Source of the DNA: Streptomyces sp. RPA4-2
GTDB taxonomy: Bacteria; Actinomycetota; Actinomycetes; Streptomycetales; Streptomycetaceae
Assembly (NCBI RefSeq): GCF_012273515.2
Contig: NZ_CP050975.2
Location: 8,556,001 to 8,620,000 of the forward strand
Direction of reading: 5' to 3'
DNA: 64,000 nucleotides
Shown here: piece by piece, positions 1 to 8,584 of the stretch
Layout of the letters: each line of letters begins with the position of its first letter
Numbering within the stretch: position 1 is the first letter of the stretch
Program-made: the position numbers and the translations under genes
The notes under the pieces: model-generated
Seen by the model: only the letters and a program-made list of their open reading frames with translations
Databases searched by the model: none
Told to the model about the DNA's origin: nothing

Positions 1-187
1 CGAACTCGCCGAAGCGTGCGACGTCCCCGTCCAGTGGTCGTGCCGCACCGGCGTCTGCCACACCTGCGAACTGGCCCTGATGGCAGGAACCGTCCACTAC
101 TCGCCGGATCCGGTCGAGCCACCAGCTGAAGGCAACATCCTCATCTGCTGCTCCACGCCCACCGAAGGCGTCATTTTGGATCTGTGA
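1..187 (+). CDS. [2Fe-2S] ferredoxin-type domain, C-terminal end (partial)
   Basis: Only the last 61 codons are inside the window; the frame is open from base 2 and ends with TGA. The residues show the plant-type [2Fe-2S] cluster pattern, Cys-x4-Cys-x2-Cys (SCRTGVCHTC), followed about 30 residues later by ILICCS, which supplies the fourth cysteine. This arrangement at a C-terminus is typical of oxidoreductases that carry an electron-transfer ferredoxin module (for example MOSC/FAD/2Fe-2S or phthalate dioxygenase reductase types), but the rest of the protein is outside the window, so the enzyme cannot be named. Confidence 0.85.
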   Translation, partial: ELAEACDVPVQWSCRTGVCHTCELALMAGTVHYSPDPVEPPAEGNILICCSTPTEGVILDL

Positions 188-546
188 GACAGCCGGGATA
201 CCGCAGCTTCTGCGCTGGAGCAGGGCGCCATTGCCTCAGGGCCGCAATGGCCTGCGCTCCGACGGCGCGGTTATCCCTCCCGGGGGGCCGTTGACGGCTC
301 GCTGACTGGTCGAAGCTCGTCCCAGCTCGATAGGGGATCATCGATACCCCTCCCGATGCGGGGCTTGCTGGGCGGACAGGGCGTATCAGGCGCTGGCAGG
401 CCCTTCCGTGCCCCGTTCCGGGGCCGCCGCCTCAAGAGGTGTTGGTGCCTTCTGCGGAAAGCTCCGCCGCAGGACCAATCCGAATCACCGACCTTGTGAA
501 AGCCGTCCCTGCCCTTCACGGCGTTGGCCTGAGATTGGCAACACGC
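188..546. other. Intergenic stretch with no supported gene
   Basis: This stretch lies between the convergent ends of the ferredoxin-domain gene and the oxidoreductase gene. Short open frames exist on both strands, but none has a ribosome binding site or recognisable protein features. Confidence 0.5.
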
Positions 547-1926
547 TCAGCCCTTCACCGCGGCGAACAGGAGATTGAGGCCCTCAGTCATGGTCGGGTG
601 AGTAATGATCATGTCCCGCAGCGCGGTGAACGGCATGTCGGCCAACATGGCTGTCTGCACCGTGGTGAGGCTTTCACCGGCCTCGGGCCCCAGCAGAGAC
701 ACCCCCAGGATGCGGTCCGTAGCCCCGTCGATGACTGCCTTCCATACACCGTCCGTCTCTCGCATGGTGCGAGCGCGGGGAATAGCGGCGACGGGAAGTT
801 TGGCGATGCGCACTGCATGCCCCGCAGCCCTTGCCTGCTCCTCGGTCAGACCCACGCGCGCCAGCTCGGGGGTCAGAAAGATCGTGTATGGGATGAGCCG
901 GTCCTTTGTGCTGCGTGCGCCGCCCGCAAGGTTCTCCTTCAGGATGCGGTAGTCGTCCAGGGAGACGTGGGTGAACTGGGGACTCCCGGCCACGTCTCCG
1001 GCAGCCCAGATTCCAGGGGCGGAGGTGGCCAGGTGTTCGTCGGTCACGACGTAGCCTCTGTCGTCTACGTCGACGCCGGCGGCGGGCAAGTTGAGCTCGG
1101 AGGTGACGGGCGCACGTCCGGTTGCCACGAGAACGTCGTCTGCTGTGATCGAGATACCGTTGCTCAGAGTTAGGTGTACACCGCCCTGTTCTCGGCGAAC
1201 TGCGGCGACTGATGTGCCGGTCACGATGCGGGTGCCGTCGCGCGTGAGGAGTTCGGCCACGCTCTGTGCGATGTCCTCGTCCTCACGTGGCAGCAGGCGG
1301 GATCCTGCTTCGACGAGCGTCACTTCCGTACCGAAGGTGGCGAACATCTGCGCGAATTCAAGACCGACTGCTCCGCCGCCGATGATGACCATGCGCTGAG
1401 GAATTCGGTTAAGGTCGAGAAGCGAGTTGCTGGTCAGATAGCCCGCCTCTGCCAGGCCGGGAATTGGCGGGATGGATGGCCGGGTGCCGGTGTTGATCAC
1501 GGTCTGCGCACCGGTGAGGTTGCGGGTACCCCCGCCGTTGAGCTCCACCTCCACGGTGCCAGGGGCGACGAAGCGAGCCCTCCCGAGGACGAGATCCATG
1601 CCCGAGTCCAGGAACTGTTTGTGGTTGATGGCAACCATGCCCTCCACCACACCGGTTTTGTGCTTCAGGAGGCTCTCTGGGGTGACCTGGGGAGAATCAA
1701 CGTGGACACCGAGATCGCCAGCTCGGCGCGAGGATCTAAGGGTACGGGCGCTGCTCACCAGTGCCTTGGTGGGGATGCACGCGACATTGATGCAGGAGCC
1801 GCCGATCATGTCCCGCTCGACCATGGCGACCGACTTGCCGTTTCTGGCGGCATCCATGGCGAGCGTCTTGCCCGCCTTTCCGCCACCTACGACCAGGAGA
1901 TCGAACCCTTCGACATTGCCAGTCAT
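547..1926 (-). CDS. FAD-dependent pyridine nucleotide-disulfide oxidoreductase (class I, RclA/mercuric-reductase-like)
   Basis: A 459-residue flavoprotein that would transfer electrons from NAD(P)H through FAD and a redox-active disulfide. The FAD-binding glycine motif GGGKAG is at residues 14-19. The redox disulfide is in GGSCINVACIPTK (Cys45 and Cys50), the NAD(P)H-binding GGGAVG is near 183-188, and the second FAD motif (AAGDVA) is near 308-313. The C-terminal dimerisation domain keeps the His-Pro...Glu pair (THPTMTEGL) typical of the glutathione reductase/dihydrolipoamide dehydrogenase fold. It has no N-terminal heavy-metal domain and no C-terminal vicinal cysteines, so it is unlikely to be a true mercuric reductase. 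RclA-type hypochlorite or copper stress enzymes are the closest general match. Full length for the family; the substrate is unknown. Confidence 0.9.
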   Translation of the reverse strand: MTGNVEGFDLLVVGGGKAGKTLAMDAARNGKSVAMVERDMIGGSCINVACIPTKALVSSARTLRSSRRAGDLGVHVDSPQVTPESLLKHKTGVVEGMVAINHKQFLDSGMDLVLGRARFVAPGTVEVELNGGGTRNLTGAQTVINTGTRPSIPPIPGLAEAGYLTSNSLLDLNRIPQRMVIIGGGAVGLEFAQMFATFGTEVTLVEAGSRLLPREDEDIAQSVAELLTRDGTRIVTGTSVAAVRREQGGVHLTLSNGISITADDVLVATGRAPVTSELNLPAAGVDVDDRGYVVTDEHLATSAPGIWAAGDVAGSPQFTHVSLDDYRILKENLAGGARSTKDRLIPYTIFLTPELARVGLTEEQARAAGHAVRIAKLPVAAIPRARTMRETDGVWKAVIDGATDRILGVSLLGPEAGESLTTVQTAMLADMPFTALRDMIITHPTMTEGLNLLFAAVKG

Positions 1927-2214
1927 TTACTGCTCCATAAGTTGGATAGGCGAAAGATGAGCAGGAAATCCGGTGGGGCCGATCTGGCACTCGTCGGCTT
2001 CCACTGGGGCCGATTCCGGATGGCAGTCCCAGTTCGGCTTCGGGAGGGCGACTTGGCGTAGGAAAGCCGACGGGCGCCGTTGGGCGGGCTCCACGGTGGG
2101 CCTGGTCACCCGTGTTGCAGTCCTGGCTCACCGGGGCATCTGTCTGCTGGTCACAAGGACAAGGTAATCAGCGGGCGGTCTCGCGGCAGGTCCTCATGAA
2201 GCGATTCGGACGGA

Positions 2215-2718
2215 TCATTCTGTTGCCCCGTCCCGCGACAGGCCGGGGGCTGGAATGATCTCGAGTTCGCTGGGGGCGAGCGCGTGGCCGTCGGAGCAGG
2301 AGAGTCCCACGTGCACGGGAGCGTCGCAGTCGCGGTGCCGCAAGCGAACCGGACCGCCTTCCGTTCCCCGGGTGGCGTGGCGGTCGCCCCACTCCATCAG
2401 TGCGAAGTAGGCGATCAGGAGCTCCTGGCCAGGTTCGGTCAGTTCGTAGCGGTCGCGTGTTCGTTGTCCGGGCGCCTGGTAGGGGGTCCGCCGCAGCAGT
2501 CCGACCTCGACGAGTTCTCGTAGCCGCTTGGCCGTTGCGGGTGCGCTCAACGGGGTGTGGCGGACGAAGTCGTTGAAGTACGTCGTGCCGTAGAAGGCCT
2601 CGCGCAGCACGAACAAATTCGAGGGCGTTCCGAGTACTTCCAGGGCGCGAGCCGCTGAGCAGCGGTGTTCGCTCCAGCTGTCCCGGTCGGTCAGCGAGCC
2701 AGTGAGTGCCGACATCAC
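2215..2718 (-). CDS. HxlR-family winged-helix transcriptional regulator
   Basis: A 167-residue protein with the HxlR/MarR-like winged helix at about residues 15-110: a conserved Cys at the start (HRCSAARALEVLG), then recognition-helix residues TPLSAPATAKRLRELVEVGLL and the wing RDRYELTEPGQELL. The rest is a short acidic tail with two cysteines and a His-Cys-rich stretch (RHRDCDAP). It is transcribed away from the amino-acid dehydrogenase gene, and the 99-bp gap between them contains several TTAAG-type half-sites. It probably controls that neighbour and itself. Proteins of this family often sense aldehydes or oxidants through the conserved cysteine; the effector here is not known. Confidence 0.85.
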   Translation of the reverse strand: MMSALTGSLTDRDSWSEHRCSAARALEVLGTPSNLFVLREAFYGTTYFNDFVRHTPLSAPATAKRLRELVEVGLLRRTPYQAPGQRTRDRYELTEPGQELLIAYFALMEWGDRHATRGTEGGPVRLRHRDCDAPVHVGLSCSDGHALAPSELEIIPAPGLSRDGATE

Positions 2719-2742
2719 ACCATCCCGTCTAGCGAAGCAGCA

Positions 2743-2789
2743 GACTTATGTTAGCTTAAGCCAGCCCTGACTTACCTATCCTTAAGTCA
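2743..2789. promoter_or_regulatory. Inverted-repeat operator cluster between hxlR-type gene and dehydrogenase gene
   Basis: A perfect 7-bp inverted repeat, TGACTTA (2768-2774) and TAAGTCA (2783-2789), is separated by 8 bp. Just upstream are the palindrome GCTTAAGC (2754-2761) and another GACTTA (2743-2748). Four related half-sites lie inside the short divergent promoter region, which is what a dimeric winged-helix regulator such as the adjacent HxlR protein would be expected to bind. Binding is inferred. Confidence 0.6.
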
Positions 2790-2817
2790 GACCGTATCTG
2801 AGCTGGAGGGACTGGCC

Positions 2818-3915
2818 ATGCCGTCACGCACTCTGGAGACCACACTCGATCATGAGGGGTTCCTGGTTCGGCAGGGCCGACGCTCCGGTCTGCCAGTGGT
2901 CATCGCCATTCACTCCACCCGCCTCGGACCTGCCGTCGGTGGCATGCGGATTGCTCGATACGACTCCCCGGCCGACGCGCTGGTGGACTGTCTCCGACTG
3001 AGCCGCGGCATGACCTACAAGGCTGCCGCGGTCCGCAATGGCACGGGCGGAGGAAAGACCGTCGTTCCGCTCCTGCCCGGAGGCCCCGAGCACCTGGAGG
3101 GCCAACTACGGGAAGCCCTGCTGCTCGATGTCGCCGAACTGGTCCACGATCTGAACGGCGCCTACTACGTGGCCCCCGATGTCGGCACCAGCTCCGCCGA
3201 CATCCAGCTCATGCGCCGTCGCACTCCCTATGTGGGCGGCTATTCCGCCACAGCCGATGGCCTCGGCGCCACCACCTTCGGGACTGCCGCCGGCGTAGAG
3301 CATGCGATGCACGCGACCGCCGCTCATCTGTGGGGAACACCGCATCTGCGGGGGCGTGACGTGGTGGTGGTCGGATTCGGCGGCGTCGGACAGGAGCTCA
3401 CCAAGCGTCTGCTCGCACAGGGCGCCCGCGTACGGGCGACCGACGTCGACCCCGAGCGGCGCTCGGCTGTCGAGACGTCCGGAGCGCGATGGGCTGAATT
3501 GGACGGCGCTTATACCTTGGAGACAGACATCCTGGCGCCCTGTGCCCTAGGTGGTGTTTTCACCTCCGAGCTCGTCGACTCACTGCGCTGCCGGGCGATC
3601 GTCGGCTCAGCCAACAATCAGCTGGCCCACGATGCAGTGGCACAGGACCTGGCCAAGGCGCGGATCACTTGGGCACCGGATTTCGTGGCGAATGCGGGCG
3701 GAGTCATGTACGCGTCGGGCCTGGAGCTTCACCAACTGACCCCGATGCAGGCCCTGCAGCGGCTCGCCTCCATCGAGGAAGTCACCGCACGGGTACTCGA
3801 GGGCAGTGCGAATGAGGCAACAACACCCCTGGCCCTCGCCAACCGCCTCGCGGAAGACGTCCTGACCGCGGCAGGAGGCACCCACCCGAACAGAAGCACT
3901 CCGAGTACCAGTTGA
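2818..3915 (+). CDS. Leucine/valine dehydrogenase (Glu/Leu/Phe/Val dehydrogenase family)
   Basis: A 365-residue NAD-dependent amino-acid dehydrogenase that oxidatively deaminates branched-chain amino acids to 2-oxo acids. Lys68 (TYKAAA) and Lys80 (GGGKTV) sit at the numbering known for the catalytic pair in leucine dehydrogenases. APDVGT (near 119-124) and the Rossmann motif GFGGVG (186-191) follow. The length fits the family, and the C-terminus retains the PDFVANAGGV signature. Streptomyces valine dehydrogenase feeds branched precursors into fatty acid and polyketide synthesis, but leucine or phenylalanine could equally be the substrate. ATG start at 2818, with GGAGGGAC a few bases upstream. 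Regulation by the divergent HxlR gene is likely from the shared promoter region. Confidence 0.9.
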   Translation: MPSRTLETTLDHEGFLVRQGRRSGLPVVIAIHSTRLGPAVGGMRIARYDSPADALVDCLRLSRGMTYKAAAVRNGTGGGKTVVPLLPGGPEHLEGQLREALLLDVAELVHDLNGAYYVAPDVGTSSADIQLMRRRTPYVGGYSATADGLGATTFGTAAGVEHAMHATAAHLWGTPHLRGRDVVVVGFGGVGQELTKRLLAQGARVRATDVDPERRSAVETSGARWAELDGAYTLETDILAPCALGGVFTSELVDSLRCRAIVGSANNQLAHDAVAQDLAKARITWAPDFVANAGGVMYASGLELHQLTPMQALQRLASIEEVTARVLEGSANEATTPLALANRLAEDVLTAAGGTHPNRSTPSTS

Positions 3916-4059
3916 TGCGATACCCGAGGAACCCCGGCACGAAGGCTCCAACCTCATCCGATATCTCTGGTTGCACTGCTCATTTCTCGGGCGACGTCAG
4001 CGTGTGGGATTCCCTCCACCGGTGTGGTTCAGGTTGGCGAGCCTGCGACCGGGATAGAT

Positions 4060-4470
4060 ATGCGGAAGATTCGTATGTACTTCTGGTCCGGCGGGAACCT
4101 GACATCACTGCCACGACTCGTCGATATCACAGCAAACGTACAGACCGCGGTTGCGTTGTTGTTCGCTGGGCCGACCGAGGACGAAGCGGCCCGGGTCACC
4201 ACAGAGCTTCCTCGACTGGTGGTTGATCCTTTGGTCTTGTCGAGCCTCGGCTCCGTGACGATCGCCCTGCCTGAACTGTCTGTTCCCTTGAGTCACGCAG
4301 CCATGGACCAGCTGGTATGCACCGTTGCGAGCGCCGAGGAAGACGCTTATGCAGCTCGGGCTCACGAGCCCACGGTGAACCATGGCCCAGAAGAAGTAAA
4401 GAAGCGGATGAGAGTACAGGTCACAGGAGCAGGTTGGAGTTTGACGCAGACAGCATGTCCGACGCGCTAG
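4060..4470 (+). CDS. Hypothetical protein
   Basis: A possible 136-residue protein starting MRKIRMYFWSGGN. No known domain, signal peptide or membrane segment is recognisable. The frame could be extended upstream to 4024, but no good ribosome binding site is visible at either start. Base composition is a little less GC-biased than in the neighbours. It lies between the dehydrogenase and the second HxlR gene on the same strand. It may be a real small gene or a chance open frame. Confidence 0.4.
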   Translation: MRKIRMYFWSGGNLTSLPRLVDITANVQTAVALLFAGPTEDEAARVTTELPRLVVDPLVLSSLGSVTIALPELSVPLSHAAMDQLVCTVASAEEDAYAARAHEPTVNHGPEEVKKRMRVQVTGAGWSLTQTACPTR

Positions 4471-4548
4471 CGCAAAAGATCCTTCTCTGTGCACGATCGC
4501 TGGCTCGCCCATCTGATTTTCTCTCCACGAAAGGAATGTAGTACGCAC

Positions 4549-5067
4549 ATGTCAGATCCGGGAGCACACGACGCGGGGCCGTGCCAGAAGGTCGACGACG
4601 GTATGGCCCGGGTCTTCCAGCTGTTCGGAAAGCGCTGGACGGGTCTGATCGTGGCCGTGCTGCTGCCGCATCCCGTGCACTTCGCCGACCTGCGCCGGGC
4701 GATCCCCGGCATCAGCGAGCGGATGCTCTCCGACCGCCTCACGGAACTAGGCGCCGCGGGACTCGTCGTGCGCGACGTCGAGGAAGGACCGCCGCTGCGG
4801 GTCTCGTACGGTCTGACGGATGCCGGCGCCGCGCTGGAGCCCGCGCTGAAGGAACTGGGCAGCTGGGCGGAGAAGTATCTCCGGGCTCAGGGAGTGATCC
4901 AGGCTGGGCAATATGCTCCGGGGAGCCGAAGAGCCTCTCGCTCGAAATTCCGAAATGGTGAGCCAGACGAGGATCACCTCCTCGCTCGGCTCGCGAACAC
5001 CTCCAACGCTTCCAGCTTCGTCAACGGCACCGACTGTTTCGCCGACGGCGGCCAGGCTCAGGCCTGA
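4549..5067 (+). CDS. HxlR-family transcriptional regulator with foreign C-terminal tail
   Basis: Start ATG at 4549, with GAAAGGA 15 bases upstream; 172 residues. Residues 1 to about 115 are a complete HxlR winged helix: Cys near position 11 (GPCQKVDD), FGKRWTGLIV, the helix-turn-helix around FADLRRAIPGISERMLSDRL, and the wing LRVSYGLTDAG. From about residue 118 the sequence stops resembling HxlR proteins. It ends SSFVNGTDCFADGGQAQA, the usual C-terminus of short-chain dehydrogenases (SSFVNGTELFVDGG type). HxlR regulators are commonly neighbours of SDR genes, so a deletion probably fused the two genes' 3' parts. The DNA-binding part should be functional. Confidence 0.8.
   Translation: MSDPGAHDAGPCQKVDDGMARVFQLFGKRWTGLIVAVLLPHPVHFADLRRAIPGISERMLSDRLTELGAAGLVVRDVEEGPPLRVSYGLTDAGAALEPALKELGSWAEKYLRAQGVIQAGQYAPGSRRASRSKFRNGEPDEDHLLARLANTSNASSFVNGTDCFADGGQAQA
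5002..5067 (+). pseudogene. 3' remnant of a short-chain dehydrogenase (SDR) gene
   Basis: The last 21 codons of the preceding reading frame match the C-terminal end of SDR-family enzymes (NASSFVNGTD...DGGQAQ). No Rossmann TGxxxGxG or YxxxK part is nearby, so only the extreme 3' end of the former SDR gene survives, in frame with the HxlR gene. Confidence 0.6.
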
Positions 5068-5613
5068 CACCCACGCAGCGGACACCTACATACCCAGGCT
5101 CCCCGAACAACTGCCACCTGCGCGGCTCGCCGCCGAGGAGAGTGACAGCCTGCGCCCAGTTCTCCGCGAGCCGCAGGCGAGGTTCCATGAAACGCTATTC
5201 CGCTCAGCGATCGAGAAGTATGTGGAGGAATTGTCAAGAGTTTCGGATGGCGTCACTCACTCCGACCCTCAAACGGAAATGGCAAAACGGATTTAGTGCA
5301 CTTACCGCCGTCCAGATTCGCTGGCGTGAGCAACCGCTGCCGCGGAGGACCTCATCCGGAGAGCAGCTAACACGCACCCCCGCACCGGGGTGGGTCTCTG
5401 CGCGGAGCATCGGTCGGTTGCGTCTATTTGGGCTGCGGTTCACCAGGTGTGATTGTCATGTACGTCAGGTTGCATGCAGGAGCACCTCTCTCCGTCGACC
5501 CGTTTGCATCGAATGGCGCCAGGTGATCGAATAATGGCTCTAACAGCGGCCCGTTCGACGACCAGTCGAACCGTAAGGGCCGCGAAGCTTCATTGCACAG
5601 GGGTACATACACC
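5068..5613. other. Intergenic stretch with no supported gene
   Basis: No convincing coding frame on either strand. It presumably holds the promoter of the YceI-domain gene. The composition is less GC-rich than in coding regions, and together with the truncated SDR tail this suggests a past deletion or rearrangement. Confidence 0.45.
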
Positions 5614-6513
5614 ATGATCCGTCGTTTTCTTGGCCGCCCGATGTCCGCGAACGCGCAAAACTCTATATCTGGCCTTTCCGTGCCGTCCGGTGCGGGTCTT
5701 CTGGCGTGCCGCATTGTCGATTCTGCGACCCAGCCGGTCAGGCACGCCGAATTCACCGTGAGCGACAGAAACGGTCATAAGATTGTGGGTGGGGAGACTG
5801 ACCCCTTTGGCATGATCTTGGCCATGGTTCCCGTTGGGGAATATCGGCTCGCTGTCTCGTCAGAGAGTTTCAGCCCGTACCGGGGAGACGTGTCTGTCGT
5901 AGAAGAGGGAAAATGCACCGGGGTGAGAGATATTCTGCTCCAGGCGGCACCGTTGATCCCTTTGCCAACCCCGGGCGAGTGGGAAATCGAACGAGCTCAT
6001 ACCCGAATCTCCTTCGCAGCCCGGCACATTGGACTGGGTCGCGTCTTTGGCCATTTCGACAACTTCTCCGGGGCGATTCGGGTCGGGGAGTCGATGGAAG
6101 AGACGGCAATGCATGTCGTTATCGACGCCGCCTCGATCGATACCAATGTAAAGATGCGTGACGAGCATCTGCGGTCCGCGGATTTCCTGGACGTGGACCA
6201 GTATCCAACCATGGAGTTCTACAGCGACCGTTTCGTTCATCGCGGCGGTAACAACTGGGCGATCACTGGCGGACTCACGCTGCACGGAGTCACGCGCACG
6301 GTGACTCTCGACGCTACATACGGCGGTCTGCGCGTCGGTATGGAAGGTGAGACCCGTGCGGCTATCCGGGCTACCACCGAGCTGCACCGCGAGGACTACA
6401 CCATCAACTGGCAGTCGATGCTGGCCCGCGGCATCGCAGTCGTTGGCTCCAACATCAATATTGAACTCAACGTCCAGATCGTCCCTAGGGGCACCGAACT
6501 GGAATTCAAATGA
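5614..6513 (+). CDS. YceI-family protein with N-terminal carboxypeptidase-regulatory-like domain
   Basis: A 299-residue protein with two domains. Residues about 25-110 form a transthyretin-like/CarboxypepD-reg beta sandwich (LLACRIVDSATQPVRHAEFTV, TDPFG, VPVGEYRLAV). Residues about 120-297 are a YceI domain (WEIERAHTRISFAARHIGLG, the signature DEHLRSADFLDVDQYP, and LTLHGVTRTVTLDA). YceI proteins are lipocalin-like barrels that bind long isoprenoid or lipid ligands. This two-domain layout recurs in Streptomyces. No signal peptide is seen, so it may be cytosolic. ATG 5614 is preferred over an upstream TTG because it precedes the first conserved residues; a weak CAGGGG lies 10 bases upstream. 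Confidence 0.85.
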   Translation: MIRRFLGRPMSANAQNSISGLSVPSGAGLLACRIVDSATQPVRHAEFTVSDRNGHKIVGGETDPFGMILAMVPVGEYRLAVSSESFSPYRGDVSVVEEGKCTGVRDILLQAAPLIPLPTPGEWEIERAHTRISFAARHIGLGRVFGHFDNFSGAIRVGESMEETAMHVVIDAASIDTNVKMRDEHLRSADFLDVDQYPTMEFYSDRFVHRGGNNWAITGGLTLHGVTRTVTLDATYGGLRVGMEGETRAAIRATTELHREDYTINWQSMLARGIAVVGSNINIELNVQIVPRGTELEFK

Positions 6514-7190
6514 AGCAGCCTCTTGCGTGTAGCCGGCACGCTGTTCTCCTATCGGCCCGGCCGGAATGTATGTGGCTGGACGTTCTGTGCGGCGTACAAA
6601 CGGTGCGCGGGACCGCATGGGTCGTGCTGCGTAGTGCCATGAATTGAGGCCATGTTGAGGCCGCTGGTGACGAGCACAGCGTTGTCGACGGCTCTGCGCT
6701 CCGGTCGGCGCATGTGGGTCGAGGCGTTTGATGTGCTGGTCGTCCGGGATTGCGGCACGCGGGAATGTAGGTCGTGATGGGAGCCAGGAACTGCCCAAGA
6801 GGAAACTGTCCTGATTGATCACTCGGTCCTCTCGTGTGGTGCCCCGTGGTCCATGTGGTCAGGACGTCAGGGCGGTCGAAGAGGATCTCGTCCAACTGAC
6901 TCAGGTTGCGGACCGCCGGCAGGTGGGTATGTTCCGATGCCCGGTCACTGTCGGTGTGACAGCTGGCGGCTTCGACGAACGCGTCTCAGATGGATCACCT
7001 CCGCTCGCGCGGTGAGTACGGCGAGGCGCAGAGCGGTCGCTGCTGTCTGGGGAGCCCTCCCTGTGTTTGCGCGTACTCGTCGACGAGGGGGGGGCGAGGG
7101 TGCCGGTGTCCGGGGACAAGGCAGGGCGGCCGAAGAAGTCGTCGGCCAGTCCTGTCCACGTGGGCCGGTTCACCTCCGTTCGCACAGTAA
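6514..7190. other. Non-coding or degenerate stretch upstream of the IS-bounded unit
   Basis: Several short open frames overlap on both strands, but none shows a domain or a plausible start with a binding site. It may be decayed coding sequence. Confidence 0.45.
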
Positions 7191-7210
7191 GAGCTCGTAA
7201 CACGATCATG
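7191..7210 (+). repeat. Outer left terminal repeat of the IS5-type unit
   Basis: GAGCTCGTAACACGATCATG, in the same orientation as the inner left end at 7706 and preceded by TAA. It has no transposase directly beside it, so it is either a solo end or the functional end of a longer unit. Confidence 0.7.
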
Positions 7211-7299
7211 CGACCCAGTCCCAGTAGTCGTGTCGTGGTGGAGCGTGGGAGCGTGGCCCTGGATCGTGAGCGATGGCCTGTGTGGGGAAGCGGGACTGG

Positions 7300-7701
7300 A
7301 TGAGCGTGGTGTGGGCCACGACGTCGCCGGAATCGGGACTGTTCGATCCGGTTGAGCGACGCACGGAGGTGAAGGATCTGACAGATCGCTTCAACGACCT
7401 GCGTTCCTGTGGCCAGGGATACGTCGAGGTTCGGTCACCGAACAGGGACTTCCCCGTTCTGACCCTGGCCTTCCGAGATGACCACGCGGTCGTTCATCTG
7501 ATGAGTGACACCGAGCGGACGTCTCTGCTCGCAGGAGACGGCACCGTGCCCTCCGGCGTCGAGGTCGAAGTCCCGATCATGGACGACCTCGCCGTTTTCA
7601 AGGGCAACTTTGTCCTGGATATCGATCGGGCGTGGGACCTGGTGCGCGACTTCACGCAGACGCGGGCCGCCGGCCCTCTGGGTGAGTGGCGTGAGTTGTA
7701 G
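7300..7701 (+). CDS. Imm1-like immunity protein
   Basis: A 133-residue acidic cytosolic protein starting MSVVWATTSPESG at ATG 7300. It resembles Imm1-family immunity proteins of polymorphic toxin systems: an N-terminal strand, a regulatory helix (EVKDLTDRFNDL), the central PVLTLAFRDDHAVVHL strands, and a C-terminal part (VLDIDRAWDLVRDF...GEWREL) with the final Glu-Trp. Such proteins neutralise a partner toxin by direct binding. No toxin gene is adjacent, so it would be an orphan immunity gene. It lies between two IS terminal repeats and upstream of a convergent transposase gene. The family call is by pattern memory and is tentative. Confidence 0.55.
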   Translation: MSVVWATTSPESGLFDPVERRTEVKDLTDRFNDLRSCGQGYVEVRSPNRDFPVLTLAFRDDHAVVHLMSDTERTSLLAGDGTVPSGVEVEVPIMDDLAVFKGNFVLDIDRAWDLVRDFTQTRAAGPLGEWREL

Positions 7702-7705
7702 CCCA

Positions 7706-7725
7706 AAGCTCGTGACACGGTCATG
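7706..7725 (+). repeat. Inner left terminal repeat of the IS5-family element
   Basis: AAGCTCGTGACACGGTCATG overlaps the stop codon of the transposase gene, as is usual for compact IS5-type elements. It differs from the right end at four positions. Confidence 0.7.
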
Positions 7726-8529
7726 ATCGGTGCTTCTTCAGTCGCCTCCAGCAGATGAGGCCGCAGGCCAATGAGACGAAGGCGTCGTGGAGTTCGGTTC
7801 GGCGTTCCCAGCGGACGGCGAGGCGTTTGAACTGGTGGAGCAGGGCGAAGGTCTGCTCCACGACGTAACGGAGCTTGCCCAGGCCCTTGATGTTCGGGGC
7901 GCCCTTGCGGGAGATCACCGGCAGGATCCGGCGCTTGCGCAGCTCCTCGCGGTGGGGGTTGGAGTCGTAGCCCTTGTCCCCGAGCAGCGAATCGGGGCGG
8001 CGTCGTGGTCGGCCGGGACGCCCGGCCACCGGCGGGAGGCCGTCGACAAGGGCGAGGGTCTGAGTGACATCGTTGACGTTCGCCGCGGTGGTGATGACCT
8101 TGAGCGGGGTGCCGCGTCCGTCGCAGATCAAGTGATGCTTGCTGCCCGTCTTCCGGCGGTCGACCGGTGACGGACCGGTGTCGGCTCCCCCTTTTTCGCA
8201 CGGATGTGGGATCCGTCCACACACGCCCTCGACCAGTCGAGTTCGCCGACCGCATTCAGCTCGGCGAGCAGAATGCGGTGCAGTCGGTCGAAGACCCCGG
8301 CCTGCTGCCACCGCTCCAGACGCCGCCAGCAGGTCTGTCCAGAGCCCAACCCCAGCTCCAGGGGCAGTAGTTGCCAGGCAATGTCGTTGTAGAGCACGTA
8401 CAGGATGCCCTGCAGACACAGCCGGTCTGCCACCGGCAGAGGCCCCGGCGATCGCTCCGGCCAGGGCGGCAGCAGCGGCTCGATCAGCGTCCATAAGTCG
8501 TCATCCACGATCCCCGGCCGAGCACTCAC
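7721..8529 (-). CDS. IS5-family transposase, two overlapping frames joined by frameshifting
   Basis: The first frame (8529 down to 8128) encodes the N-terminal part (DDDLWTLIEPLLPP, WRRLERWQQAGVFDRLH, DWSRACVDGSHIRAKKG), including the first catalytic Asp in VDGSH. The second frame (ending at 7721) continues with the DDE core and Tn_Tnp_IS5 end (TGPSPVDRRKTGSKHHLICD, LLGDKGYDS, YVVEQTFALLHQFKRLAVRW). The frames overlap at a run of A5G5 on the coding strand near 8188-8197, a classic slippery site for programmed frameshifting in IS5/IS427-group elements. Together they give a normal-length transposase, so the enzyme is probably functional. Confidence 0.85.
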
Positions 8530-8584
8530 ACCCTCCCGAACGGGCGAATCGTCACATCGGTCACGCCCGACCAGCGCACCTCAA

